DNA of 64,000 nucleotides from Linepithema humile (Eukaryota > Arthropoda > Insecta > Hymenoptera > Formicidae), in contig NC_090130.1 in NCBI RefSeq assembly GCF_040581485.1, positions 12,479,426-12,543,425 on the forward strand, read 5' to 3'. The notes beneath the pieces are model-generated. The model saw nothing but the letters and a program-made list of their open reading frames with translations. It searched no databases and was not told the DNA's origin. A program made the translations under genes and the position numbers. Below are positions 1 through 11,065 of this stretch, piece after piece (positions within the stretch are counted from its first letter, which is position 1; every line of letters begins with the position of its first letter).

Positions 1-1835
1 CGCAAATAAATAATAAGAGAAAAATAAGTCATTTTTATAATCATACATAATCGTTTCTTAACTTTGTAATGCATATACTACATTACACCATTTGTATTCA
101 ATGAATGTTATTTTACCTTCTACATATTGTATTATTACATTCATTTCTTTTACAGAATATAATCTATCAATTAAATAGAAATAATTATAAAATTGTATTG
201 TATTTTTATTTTACATTTCAATTATTTAGTTTTGGACAGATATTTTTGGATTAATAATTTTATTTGTAATATTTACTATTATAATTCTTTGATATCCTTT
301 TATTTTATGATTTCAAAATGTTTTCTTTAAAAAAATTGCAATGTATTGTAACTGTAACAGTGCTTTTTTTATGATCACCTAATACTTTCAACAAAATAGT
401 GCAACAAGACAATGGTCAGATTGCAAGAAAACATTTTATGATAAATCTATGAAGAAAACTGGATTGGAATTCATAGTTCGACATGTTGGCCACCTGATTG
501 GTTTGATGGAATTCCGCTTCATTTTTTCCTTATAAAAGTTTGTGAAGGATAATGTGTATTTGCAGAAAAAGAATAATACATTTTATTCAGCGTAAATAAA
601 ATATTCTTATAATTAATGTTCTATATAAAAGATAAGATAGTCGACAAATACTTTTCAAAATATTACACATTGTAATTACTGATATTGTAATTGCAGATGA
701 AAAGTAACTTTCCTTAAAAATGCTACACATTGATGGCTTCATTGCAAAAATGATATACATTATAATTACAGATGACATAATTTTATTATTTCAATGCTAA
801 CATGTTCACCTTGACATTTAAAACGTTTTATAACACGTTTTGTTATATTTTCCATAATATTTCCAAATTGCTCAAGTTAAAATAAAATTTTTACATAAAA
901 TAACTTGGAAGGACGAATGACTACAGCTTATTTTATTGTAACTAGAGCAACTTAATAATGTTATTAAAAATATGAGGAAACATATTACAAAAAGTTTGAA
1001 ATGTCATGGTGGAACATGTTAGCATTGAAATAATAAAATTATGTCATCTGTAATTATAATGTATATCATTTTTGCAATAAAGCCATCAATGTGTAGCATT
1101 TTTAAGTAAAGTTATTTTTCATCTGCAATTACAATATCAGTAATTACAATGTGTAATATTTTGAAAATTATTTATTTGTCGATTATCTTATCTTTTATAT
1201 AGAATATTAATTATGAGAATATTTTATTTATGATGAATCAAATGTATTATTCCTTTTCTGCAAATACACGTTATCCTTCACAAACTTCTATAAGGGAAAA
1301 AATGAAGCGGTGTTCTATGAAATCAGTGTGGAGGCCAACATGTAGAACTACGAATTCTAATCCATTTTTCTTCATAGATTTATTATGAAATATTTTCTTG
1401 CAATCTGAACATCTTATCATGTAGCATTATCTTGCTGCACTATCTTGTTGAAAATATTGGGTGATCATAAAAAAGCACTGTTACAGTTAAAATGCATTGA
1501 TCTTTTTTGAAAGAAACTATTTTAAAATCATAAAAGAAGAGGATATCGAAGAATTATAATACTAAATATTACAAATAAAATTATTAATCCAAAAATATCT
1601 GTCCAAAACTAAATAATTGAAATGTAAAATAAAAATACAATAAAATTTTATAATTATTTCTATTTAATTGATAGATTATATTCTGCAAAAGAAATGAATG
1701 TAATAATGCAATATGTAAAAAGTAAAATAACATTGAATAAAAATGATGTAATGTAGTATATAAGCATTAAAAAGTTAATGAACGATTTTGTATGATTATG
1801 AAAGTGACACATTTTTTTCTTATTATTTCTTTCTA
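1..1835. repeat. Long inverted repeat (foldback), left end outside window
   Basis: The segment folds back on itself around about position 908. The left arm (about 1-887) is mirrored with small indels and scattered substitutions by the right arm (about 930-1835). For example, 796-806 pairs with 1013-1023, and the sequence near 8-17 pairs with 1819-1828. No spliced or long ORF lies in it; the short ORF at 587-778 is only arm sequence. Arms this long with a short centre are typical of foldback DNA elements or very long TIR non-autonomous transposons, but I cannot name the family. The left terminus is beyond the window, so no target-site duplication can be checked. Confidence 0.85.
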
Positions 1836-1993
1836 CGTAGACTTATAAAAAAGGCTTACTTGTCTGAGTTACTAAAATAAAGTTATATAGTAATGAAAAG
1901 TAAGAGAAAATACAATTAGTTTAGAAAACATTGAAAGCAATAAAAACATTGTAATCTCTAATTCAACAATTCCTTAAATATATAGTTACTAAC

Positions 1994-2067
1994 CTTTCTC
2001 GCGGCCCTTTTTTTAATGATAGCCGTGGACGATTTAACGGCAACGTTTTATTATATCTCCTCCCCAT
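1994..2067 (-). CDS. Possible first coding exon of an unknown host gene
   Basis: Read on the minus strand, a purine-rich leader ends in AAAATGG and opens a frame of 24 codons plus 2 nt rich in Arg and Lys (starts MGRRYNKTLP). It runs into a plausible splice donor, GAGAAAG|GTTAGT, whose first intron base is at 1993. Upstream is a CpG-rich block, unlike the AT-rich surroundings. This is the layout expected of a promoter, 5' UTR and first exon. The next exon would lie left of position 1, with the 1-1835 foldback sitting inside the first intron. I do not recognise the protein. One short exon is weak evidence, and it could equally be non-coding. Confidence 0.3.
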
Positions 2068-2320
2068 TTTCTTCTTTCTTCTTTCACTATCTTCTTTCTT
2101 CTTACTCACTAAACACTTTACTTCTTGATGTACGTACGTATGTACGAGTTAATCACGCGGTGTCACAACAACGAAAACTTTCTTCCCGTAATAATTGACA
2201 ATCAGCTATATCAGCTGGCTCCGATCACAGCGCGAGCACACGCGGACGCGCACGGACGCGTAACGTTATCGGCTCTCGCTTGTGTGCGTGCGTTCAATGC
2301 GCGAAATTGTTCAAAATATT
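2068..2320 (-). promoter_or_regulatory. CpG-rich leader/promoter-like block
   Basis: Positions about 2222-2315 are strongly enriched in CpG and GC compared with AT-rich DNA on both sides. On the minus strand this block leads into a purine-rich tract (GAAGAAAGAAG-like, about 2068-2105) just before the ATG at 2065-2067. CpG-rich islands at the 5' ends of genes are common in insects with low methylation of promoters. No TATA box is obvious. The assignment depends on the first-exon call being right. Confidence 0.3.
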
Positions 2321-2645
2321 AATGCAAACCAAATATAAAATAAAACATTATAAAAGCATACTTTTAATGCTTTTATATAATTGGTATTTTGCTCATTATG
2401 GAAAGTATATTATTATAAGTAATCAGTAAATGTAAGAAATTAAAAATGCTTTTATTCTTATGTCTAGTTTTCTATAACATTTTGTTAACACTAATATTTC
2501 TAAAAATGCAATCGCATGGAATGAATTAATATTATTTAAAATAAAAGAAAATAATGTTAAAAAAATTAACACTGAGTAATACTTTCATCGTATTGAAATT
2601 TTTAGAAGTCTTGTAAAAGTACATACACTCTATTGGGCCTCTATT

Positions 2646-2681
2646 CTTGAAATCATACGAAAATTTTCGTATGATTTCAAG
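2646..2681. repeat. 36-bp perfect palindrome
   Basis: The sequence from 2646 to 2681 equals its own reverse complement with no spacer, centred between 2663 and 2664 on AAATTT. It sits in AT-rich DNA just before the longer foldback at 2806. It could be the remnant of two short TIRs left after excision or a hairpin. No function is implied. Confidence 0.9.
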
Positions 2682-2805
2682 ATGTATGTATTAATATAAT
2701 TGAGGACGCGGATCAAAAAACTCGCCGAACGCTCGAAAACGCGTAAAAGTATTATCCAAACGTCTCAGAGCATGTCAATTTTGAAAGTCGCAAAATTAAT
2801 TTTTT

Positions 2806-3757
2806 TAAAATATATATTTGTAGAGAATGACGAGACGAAAAATTTTTCTATTTGCAGTTTTTTTATTCGATACTTATTTTTAATAATAAAAATTGAAAAC
2901 TTAAAAATTTTTATCTTCAAATTCAATAAGATTTTAAAATATAAATCGTCGTAACTTGGCCAAATATTGTTGAAATGGATTAAAATTTGGTATACGCATG
3001 CAGTGTAGTCTAGCGATGCTCACAAAACAACAAAGAAGCTGAAAATTGCCTATTATTTAATAATATTTAATTGCAAATTGAGACTGCTCGGAAACCACGT
3101 TTTTTTAGTTTCGTCAACAAAAAGTCTCGAGGGAATTTGAGATTTGAAACAACTTCCAGTGAGACATTTGTTCCTCACTATTGAAGGAAAATTTCTGGAA
3201 ATTTTCAGATTGATTCATTGAAAATTTACGGAAATATGCATTTTATAAGAAAACAGAACGGCTGCCTGATGGTGCTCAGTGCACACACGGAGCTGTCGTT
3301 GGTGGCGTCGCATGTTTTCTTATAAAATGCATATTTCCGTAAATTTTCAATGAATCGATCTGAAAATTTCCAGAAATCTTCCTTCGATAGAGAGGAACAA
3401 ATGTCTCACTGAAAGTTGTTTAAAATCTGAAATTTTCTCGATACTTTTTGTTGACGAAACTAAAAAAACGTGGTTTCCGAGCAGTCTCAATTTGCAATTA
3501 AATATTATTAAATAATAGGCAATTTTCAGCTTCTTTGTTGTTTTGTGAGCATCGCTAGACTACACTGCATGCGTATACCAAATTTTAATCCATTTCAACA
3601 ATATTTGGCCAAGTTACGACGATTTATATTTTAAAATCTTATTGAATTTGAAGATAAAAATTTTTAAGTTTTCAATTTTTATTATTAAAAATAAGCATCG
3701 AATAAAAAAACTGCAAATAGAAAAAAGTTTTGTCTCGTCATTCTCTACAAATATATA
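2806..3757. mobile_element. Foldback/MITE-like element 1
   Basis: Two arms of about 445 bp (about 2810-3253 and 3314-3757) are near-perfect reverse complements. The spacer of about 60 bp has a non-repeated GC-rich core (about 3262-3312). The outer ends are TATATATTTGTAGAG-like and lie in TA-rich DNA. No transposase-like frame is present; the ORFs at 2700-2954 and 3642-3872 are parts of the arms. Non-autonomous foldback DNA transposon is the simplest reading, but the superfamily cannot be told. Confidence 0.85.
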
Positions 3758-4514
3758 CACTCACCCGAAAAAAAAGCGGTACACTGAAAATGTGGGAAAA
3801 ATTCATCAAATTTCAACTGACGATAACTTCGTAAATAATAAAGATAGAAAGTTCTATAAAATATGGAAATGAAGCTAAAAATCTCTACTTTAAGAATCAA
3901 TTTATTTCAATGTTGCAAAATAAATTTATTGAAAATGGCGGATGACAAAGCGCGAGCATGCAAAATTGAAAAATAATGGTTCGAGTTTGCGACGGTGCAC
4001 GGTATAAACAAAAAATTGTAGCTTATTGGGATCAAAAGCGTACGAAAGTACAGAGTCTCCTCTTTAAAATGCTTTTTTATGGATCTTGATACGATGATTT
4101 TTCGCCGAGAGATTCGCATTTGAAGTAAGAATCTGCCTTTTTCTTCAAATGCGAATCTCTCGGCGAAAAATCATCGTATCAAGATGCATAAAAAAGCATT
4201 TTAAAGAGGAGACTCTGTACTTTCGTACGCTTTTAATCCCAATAAGCTACAATTTTTTGTTTATACCGTGCACCGTCGCAAACTCGAACCATTATTTTTC
4301 AATTTTGCATGCTCGCGCTTTGTCATCCGCCATTTTCAATAAATTTATTTTGCAACATTGAAATAAATTGATTCTTAAAGTAGAGATTTTTAGCTTCATT
4401 TCCATATTTTATAGAACTTTCTATCTTTATTATTTACGAAGTTATCGTCAGTTGAAATTTGATGAATTTTTCTCACATTTTCAGTGTACCGCTTTTTTTT
4501 CGGGTGAGTGTATA
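3758..4514. mobile_element. Foldback/MITE-like element 2, abutting element 1
   Basis: A second near-perfect palindrome starts directly where element 1 ends. Its outer ends read CACTCACCCGAAAAAAAAGC and the reverse complement of this, at 3758 and about 4495-4513. The two 375-bp arms meet at about 4137 with almost no loop. The same 70-residue frame appears on each strand at 3907-4119 and 4149-4361 with one difference, purely because the arms mirror each other. TATA-like DNA flanks both ends. The right end lies next to the broken 3' end of the THAP transposase relic, so the insertion probably truncated it. Confidence 0.85.
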
Positions 4515-4552
4515 TTATATTATATTATATTATGTGTATACCAAGTTTATCA

Positions 4553-5656
4553 GGTAAAGATGACATGCCAAAGAACACTTCGTAAACGGATCAATCTGTT
4601 CTGCAGTTATGCTCATTTCATCGATTGCTAGCATGCAGTCTTTTTCTCGGTCATCAGTAAATTGTGAAACTTGTTGCTCTAGTACATCAAATATTTGGTC
4701 ACAAACGCCAGGTTCAAAATTAATATTTTCGAGTTTTCTTCTAAGCGTACGCTCTGATGGCAGAGGAATATTCTGATTCAATAATTCTTTATAACCACTA
4801 CTACCACATGACATTCTTAATCGAAGGGCTTTTATGACAGTATTATTGGACCACCTGCAACTTCGTGCATTTTGTCTGTTAAGAGCTATAATTTGATCGT
4901 CATTTAATATCTTGCAGAAGTTCTTGTTTGTTTTCAAAATACATATTTGTTTTTTTAATTTCTTGTTTTGATCTCTATAAACCATCTTATATGATTTTTA
5001 AGTATAGTTTTTGATTTATCTAACTTAACAATTATCATATTTGCGTTCTTAAGCTTAAGCTCAAGACTTGTTGATGATTCTCCTAGTGTGACTTGGCTTG
5101 TTGATGATTCTCCTAGTGTGGCTTAGCTTGTTGATGATTCTCCTAGTGTGGCTTGGCTTGTTGATGATTCTCCTAGTGTGGCTTGGCTTGTTAATGATTC
5201 TCCTACTGTGGCTTGGCTTGATGATTCTCCAAATATAGCTGATGTAGTGTTTATTTCATTCTGCATTGTGTGACATATAACAAATATAAGAAAGAATACT
5301 AATATAATATGAATAATATAATAATATAAAGAAATAGAACTTACATGTCCAAAAATGGTAGGTATTGCATTACTTTTCAGCTTTTTCTTTCCATCTATTC
5401 GTGGTTTTTTCCACATTTCTGATGAAAAATGTATCTGTTGAATATTAATTACATTAATATTATTTATAAATGTTTGTATTACAAAACAATATATGAAGCT
5501 TACCTCGCATACAAACCAGTCTTTTGAAAGATCTATATTTTTTTTATTTATATTTGCAATCCATTGTTGTCTTCTGTCAATATTCCTTGGCAAGCAATGC
5601 ATAGAATAACCTTTTTTCCACGAATTAGAACATTTTGGCACGCAGCAGTAAGGCAT
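4553..5656 (-). pseudogene. THAP-domain P-element-like transposase, truncated
   Basis: The first exon (5656 to about 5510) begins with a THAP zinc finger (MPYCCVPKCSN, C-x4-C). It is split by an intron (donor CGAG|GTAAGC, acceptor CAACAG|A) before the IHFSSEMW part carrying the H of C2CH and the AIPTIFG end of the domain. After a second intron come ten-residue repeats. From 4985 downward runs the P-element transposase core: coiled-coil-like Lys-rich start, GSSGYKELL, IPLPSERTLRRKLE, and the first catalytic Asp in AIDEMSI. It stops soon after, at the foldback end, so the remaining catalytic region is missing. The family cuts and pastes DNA after THAP-mediated end recognition. This copy is dead by truncation, and the frame between repeats and core is also interrupted. 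Confidence 0.85.
5067..5240 (-). repeat. 30-bp tandem repeat coding a 10-residue repeat
   Basis: Five 30-bp units (starting 5067, 5097, 5127, 5157 and 5187) and a partial sixth follow head to tail. On the minus strand, in the THAP frame, each codes QATLGESSTS or a close variant. They fall between the THAP finger and the transposase core, where relatives carry a low-complexity linker. Unit length is a multiple of three, so copy number can change without breaking the frame. Confidence 0.9.
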
Positions 5657-6344
5657 CTTATATATTCTGTAAATAAATGTTTATTATATTAATATCTGTA
5701 CAATAATTTATTTTATAATTATCATTATCATCATATTGTAAGATTACAAAACAACTCACGGATTTCACTCTTATAAAAAAGGATATAATTCTTAACATTT
5801 ATATTTTACATTTAACACAAGTTATTATTGATAATATATATACTGACCTTTATTATAACTATTTGCGTAATCACGATACAAAATAATTAAAAAAGTAATG
5901 CAATATTCACTCGATAATCTCGACTTATGTTCACTTTTCACTTCGTCAATATGAGTCATCCCCACCACACAAAGACGCCATTTTGAGGGCAAGTGGCCAG
6001 ACTCTATATTTTAGGGACTCTAATTTCCATTATTCATTTGTTTTTATGCTATATTTTATAGTTTTTAGTATAGGATAATATCATTAAGTCTCGACATATG
6101 CATTGTATGCATCAACTAAACAGTGAAAGTTTATTCTTTATTTTCTTTCTTTTTTTTCTTGTGTACCAAAGTACTTTACATTGAAAATAAAAGGCTTTAA
6201 TTTTTTTATTCAATAATCACAAGAGGAGTTGTGTTCATTTGCGATTTCCCGCACACGGTGGAAAACAAACTCAATTGCTATTTGCAATAGTTACATTTAA
6301 GTTCCATTAGAAAACAAATATCTGATTATTATAATCTCACTCGG
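5657..6344. other. AT-rich spacer upstream of the THAP relic and R2 relic
   Basis: Likely holds the 5' leader and end of the THAP element (minus strand) up to about 5960-6020, then AT-rich DNA. I see no gene, no clear TIR pair and no 28S rRNA sequence immediately before the R2 relic. Confidence 0.5.
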
Positions 6345-9300
6345 GCTAGTGAGGTTGCCAGCCTCTTGGGCCTACGGCAGGCAGGCACGTCACAGAGAGA
6401 AAGGTACAATCTCCGGCGGCAGCCTCGGGCCGCCGGTCCTGCCGCATCTTCGTCTCCCTCGCCCGAGCTCGCTCCAGGCCGTTCCCGCCGGCCACCGGCT
6501 GCGGCTCAAATTCAACCGCCCCTTGCTGTCCTTGCTGCCCCTGCCCCTGTCCCTTTGCCCGAACAGTACCCATGCCCAGATTGCGACCGCGTGTTCAGCA
6601 CTAAGTCCAGGCTCGGCTTACATCGTCGCCGAGCCCACGAAGCCATCGTTAATGAGGAGGTCAACGTCGAGAGGATAAAGCGCCAATGGAGCGCCGAAGA
6701 ACAGCGCATGATGGTAAGAGAGGAAGCCCTTGCCGTGCATCGGGGTGTCCGGTTTATGAACCAACACCTTCTCGCCGTTATTCCAAACTGCTCTCTTGAC
6801 GCAATCAAGGGAATGCAGAAGAACGGCGAGTACCGGCGCCTCGTTGCTGCGGCCCTGGAGGATCTGTCCGCCACGTCTGGAGAGAGTTCGTTTCTCTCCG
6901 GTGGCGGCTCCAGTCCTTCTGCTTTCCCTCAACCCATCTTCAGTCGTGGGTCTCCGGCCTCGCCTCCGCCATCACCACCCTCTCCCGGCTGGGGTGAGAT
7001 GTACGGCAGTTTTGCCGGCGCTATACGCGCTCTCATCCTGGTCGTAGAAGCCATCCAGGGTTTGAATTCCGACTTCCTGGTCCAAATCAGATCAGGAATA
7101 CTGGATAGAGGCGGAGTATCGAGTCCGTGGGTCCGTGGCTGACCAGCGTTTATCCTCCGACGACCTCTCAAGTGCGACCGCCTAGACGCACAGTCGCCAA
7201 TCCGGCAAGAAGAGCGCGACGGCGAGCGGAGTACGCGCGCGTACAGCGCCTTTTCCGCTCGCATATGTCGCGCGCGGCCAAAGAGATCTTGGACGGTGCC
7301 TCCGAGACGGACGTCGTCCCGGATGTGCAGCGGATGACTGCACACTGGGGCCCGTTCGTCGCGCAGGCCTCGACGCCTGTGGAAGCAGCTCCGCAACTTC
7401 CACCCAAGCGTGAGCTGCTGGGCACCTGGTCCCTGATCTCCTACGAGGAGGTGGCAGCCGTCAACCTGCCCCTCAACTCGGCCTCCGGATTGGACGGCAT
7501 TAGTATGCGTTTATGAAGAGCCATGCCATTTTCTATCAAGGCTCTCCTCTTCAACATCGTGCTGCATTGCGAAGGTTTTCCAGCAAATTTGTTGGTGAGT
7601 CGGACGGTTTTCATTCCGAAAAAGGGCGAATGCTCTCGACCGGGTGATTTCCGTCCGATCTCAATAACCTTCGTGGTCGCGAGACATCTTCATAAGATCT
7701 TGGCCCAGAGGCTTCGCGAGTTGTCAATCTTCGACAGCGGTGCGTCGACGACGGGTGCGGTGAAAATGTCGCCGTACTGGCATTCCTTTTAATGGATGCC
7801 AGGTCCCGTCGTCGAGAAATGCACGTCGCCTCCCTGGATTTCGCGAAGGCCTTTGATAGTGTCAGCCATGGTGCTATCACCAACGCCTTGACTAGCCTGG
7901 GTCTGCCTCACGGCCTCATTAATTATATCGGGAACAGTTACGCCCGTAGCAGCACGAAGTTTGAAGTGCGCGGTGTCAGGTACGAGCTCTCTGGTATCGG
8001 CAGAGGCATCAAGCAGGGGGACCCGCTATCGCCAGTGCTCTTTTGCATGGTGATAGACGTGGTCATGAGAGCTATACCTGCCGATGTCGGATACCAGCTT
8101 GGAGAACATCGTATCAACAGCATAGCGTATGCTGACGATGTTCTCCTATTTGCTGCCACCAAGTGGGGCCTCCAGACCTGTTTGCGAGTGGTCGAAGACA
8201 AGGCCAGGGAGATGGGGCTTCTTTTCCAAGGGAAAAAGTGCTCTGTTCTGTCCTTCGTCCTTTCCGGTCGGGAAAAGAAAATCAAGATCATCACGGCCCT
8301 CCAGTTCCAGCTGCGCGATGGCACGCAGCTTCCGCAGCTAGACACCGCCGCCGAGTGGCGGTATCTGGGGGTCGATTTCCGACCGGCAGGGCCAAGGAAA
8401 GTCGGCTCGGATATTTTGATGTATCTGAGCCGGCTGAGCAGAGCACCTTTGAAGCCCCAGCAGCGGTTGAAAATCATCCGCTGCTTTCTTCTCCCTCGCC
8501 TTTACCACTCGCTGGTCTTAGGAAGGGCCACACTTGGCAAGCTAAGAACTCTGGATGTACAGACTCGCGCGGCGGTTTGCAGATGGCTTCGTCTTCCAAA
8601 GGACGTTCCGACGGCCTTCTTCCACTCACCGGTCTCGAGTGGCGGGCTTGGCATTCCCGCATTGGCCACCACGGTTCCAAGTCTGCTGTACCAACGTCTT
8701 CGCAACCTGGAATCCTCGACTGCCCCGCAGGTGCAGGCCATCACCCAACACACCTGGGTGATCCGCCGCGAGTGGGCGCGTCAAGCGCTCACACGGGACG
8801 CGTGTGTTTGGCCACAAAACACCTGCGGGACAAGTGGTGGTCCCGCTGACTCCACCAATCGGTGGACAGCTACGAACTGTGCGAGAGTGTCAGGATTCTA
8901 ACATGTCCTCGTGGTGGGTGGATCACGGGAGTCACGCTATTTCCGGCCGTGATTTCGTCCAGCACGTGCATGTTTGCGCTAATACTCTTCCGACGCGTAT
9001 TCGTACGTCGAGGGGGGTGAGGCGCGAGCTGTACGCCACCAGATGTCGGGCCGGCTGTAATTCCACCGAGACAGCCGCGCACGTCATCCAGGGTTGCTTC
9101 CGCAACCACGGTGGTCGCGTTCTTCAGCACAACGTAGTGTGCCGGGTCCTGGCTGCAGGACTGAGGAACGCGGGCTGGACCGTACGCAAAGAACCTGCGT
9201 ACAACACGGCCGAGGGCAAACGCAAGCCTGACTTGCTTTGCCTGCGTGACTCGCGGGCCGTCGTGCTGGACACGCAGGTCGTCAGCGACGCAGCTCCTCT

Positions 9301-9801
9301 GGGGAATGCCCACGAACGCAAACTGCGTTATTATAGGGATAACGCGACCTTTCGTGAGGCAATCTCTCGGGAGACCGGCGTCCATCCGTCGGACATCGGG
9401 TTCTCCTCTTGTACCATCTCGTGGAGGGGAATCTGGTATCTTGCGTCCGCTGACTGGCTCCTGGGCATGTGGCTCACAAAGGGACTAGTACGGGGCATTA
9501 CCACTAGGGTGCTGCAGGGCAGCCATACCAACTGGACCCGGTGGAATCAAATGACATCTGTGGTTCACACCGGGCCAGTGCAGCGGGATCGAGAGGGCAT
9601 TGGGTGAGCGGGGGCAAATATTTGTGTGGGGAACCCGTCCCCCAAATCTCCTTGTATTTCTCCACTTGTTTGTCCTGTATCGTTGGGTGCGTTCTTTCGG
9701 GTCTTACCCGTCGTTGGACCCCCTAATTGTATGTCTTCGTCCTATTTCCCGAAGCATTTGGCTTTTCCTTAAATGTTGACGGGCAATGCAAAAAAAAAAA
9801 A
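6345..9801 (+). mobile_element. R2-clade non-LTR retrotransposon, near full length but decayed
   Basis: GC-rich compared with its surroundings. It carries, in order, an N-terminal C2H2 finger and Myb-like domain, reverse transcriptase, a Cys-His finger and a restriction-like endonuclease, which is the R2 plan of a single ORF. The 3' UTR (9608-9789) ends in 12 A residues (9790-9801). R2 normally inserts only in 28S rRNA genes by target-primed reverse transcription. Here the 3' flank is 28S sequence but the 5' flank (before about 6345) is AT-rich non-rDNA. The 5' boundary is estimated from the GC change and is uncertain by tens of bases. Confidence 0.9.
6366..9607 (+). pseudogene. R2 protein (ZF-Myb-RT-endonuclease), frameshifted
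   Basis: The frame at 6366-7142 has a C2H2 finger (CPDCDR, residues about 70-91) and a Myb-like segment (RQWSAEEQ, about 106-160), which bind target DNA in this family. RT follows in two frames (7523-7792, 7792-8901), with DFAKAFDS, GIKQGDPLSP and the catalytic AYADDVLL. The last frame (8804-9607) has the CRAGC...H...C finger and the endonuclease core RKPDLL...VVLDTQVV with HERKLRYY. Frame changes near 7130, 7515 (in-frame stop), 7790 and 8850-8900 split what should be one ORF. It is not expected to be active. Gene order and the endonuclease type rule out R1, Jockey and L1 elements, which carry an N-terminal AP endonuclease. Confidence 0.9.

Positions 9802-9833
<32 letters not shown>
9802..9833 (+). 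rRNA. 28S rRNA fragment downstream of R2 insertion site
   Basis: The 32 nt after the R2 poly(A) begin TAGCCAAATGCCTCGTCATC and continue to TTAGTGACG. As I recall the conserved 28S gene, this is exactly the sequence that starts at the R2 cleavage point. At 9834 the match stops: the expected continuation CGCATGAATGG is replaced by TAAGCGATGACC. The usual upstream 28S half (ending in CTTAAGG) is absent. This is a fragment and not a functional rRNA gene. Confidence 0.9.
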
Positions 9834-10507
9834 TAAGCGATGACCATCGATCGCTATAATCTAAAAGTGCAATAACACCTAGCACTTCAGTCTAGAAGAG
9901 AGACTGGTTCCAATTAACATAAAATCATAATATGATATGCGTTATTGCAAAAATTATGCGCCAAAGAGGGATTGACCCTATAAGTTTTTATTGAGCTTGC
10001 CTGCTTGAGACGGAACTGGGTAATCCTTTCTAACGGTCCTACTCAGGCATGCAGTGATGTGGACTGGAGAGGTGACTGCTGGTAAATCTGCGCGCCCTAC
10101 AGTGCTTGCACTGAAGGGTTAGCCCATGCGCAGCCTAAGCCCGGCGGCCTCTCTGGAAAACGTCAACTGTAGTAGTATGGACTAAGAGTGTGAAAGGTTA
10201 CTGCTGTGTGATGGACTACACGGCGGGACTTGAAACACTTGGGAAGTGCTCTGACCCGATTTGGCGATGAGCTTTCCTTAAGGAACCACCCTGACCCCAT
10301 TTGGGGAGGGCTTCCTAATTGTGCGGCGCTTTATTTTATTTTATTTTTTATTTTTTATTTTACTGACAAGTTCACTCCCAACTTGCAGTTGGAATTTGGT
10401 GGCTGCAAAATAGTTCTTTGAACATGAAAGTTAAAGAGGCGGGGTACACACCCCACAATATGAAGAGAAAAGCAACACGCTGCCGTTGGCACGGACGGTT
10501 TTCAGAT

Positions 10508-10720
10508 GCGAAAGCAGCATGCGGCACCAAGGCAATACGCTGCGCCAAGGCAATACGCTGCGCCAAGGCAACACGCTGCGGCAAAGCAACACGCCGCGGC
10601 AAAGCAACACGCCGCGGCAAAGCAACACGACGCAAAAGATGTAAAGCAACACGCCGCGGAAAAGCAACACGCCGCGAAAAGCAACACGCCGCGGAAATGC
10701 AACACGCCGCGCGGGAGTTG
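10508..10720 (+). repeat. GC-rich 17-18-bp tandem repeat
   Basis: About ten units of the type AAAGCAACACGCCGCGG and variants (AAGGCAATACGCTGCGCC in the first units) follow one another. Several frames stay open through it and give low-complexity peptides; these are by-products of the repeat and not genes. Confidence 0.85.
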
Positions 10721-10983
10721 CATGAGTGAACCAGTTAATCTTCGAAACTGAACATAATAATGGTACCTGAGTTTGGTTACGGGCTGGTATAGCGACTCAA
10801 ATAACTTCTGCTGGCCAAGTCATTGGTTCACCTCCTCGTGGTTCCTGCTGGTAATGTATGTGCTTTGGCACTACAGCAAAGAGGCTAATGGCGCGCACAC
10901 TTGATTATTGCCGAACATCAGGCAAATATTCCGCAAGACAAGTGCTGCGTTAACCAAATTATGCGGCATTAGATGTCTCAAGC

Positions 10984-11065
10984 TAAGGTGGAAGATATCG
11001 TGCTGATGGTTGCAGGGCTGCAAGAAACTAAAACGGTGCAGTCGCAAACGATCTCTCTAGGGCAC
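10984..11065 (+). other. Block resembling R1-clade 5' leader
   Basis: This stretch shares the order CTAAGGTG, ATCGTGCTGATGG, TCGCAAACGATC and CTCT-GGG-ACCT with 32851-32936, which lies in the leader just before ORF1 of R1-clade element B. Spacing between the blocks is also kept. A truncated R1-type element upstream of an ORF at about 11091 is possible, but no ORF1 motifs follow. A poly(T) run comes next instead. Confidence 0.45.

Noticed and set aside
1..1835. Coding gene in the first foldback
   Set aside because: Only short AT-rich frames, all part of mirrored arm sequence.
3907..4361. Same 70-residue ORF on both strands (3907-4119 and 4149-4361)
   Set aside because: They are the two arms of one palindrome, so the match is forced by the inverted repeat; no family motif.
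5067..5240. CRISPR-like array of 30-bp repeats
   Set aside because: Units are contiguous without spacers and encode a peptide repeat in a eukaryotic transposase gene.
8163..8849. Long alternative frame overlapping the R2 reverse transcriptase
   Set aside because: GC-rich shadow frame; the RT motifs including YADD are in the frame at 7792-8901.
9834..10420. tRNA, snRNA or SINE head after the R2/28S junction
   Set aside because: No cloverleaf, A/B box pair or Sm site could be made out by eye.
10418..10751. Overlapping ORFs on both strands in the 18-bp repeat
   Set aside because: Low-complexity peptides created by the tandem repeat in every frame; no start context or family motif.
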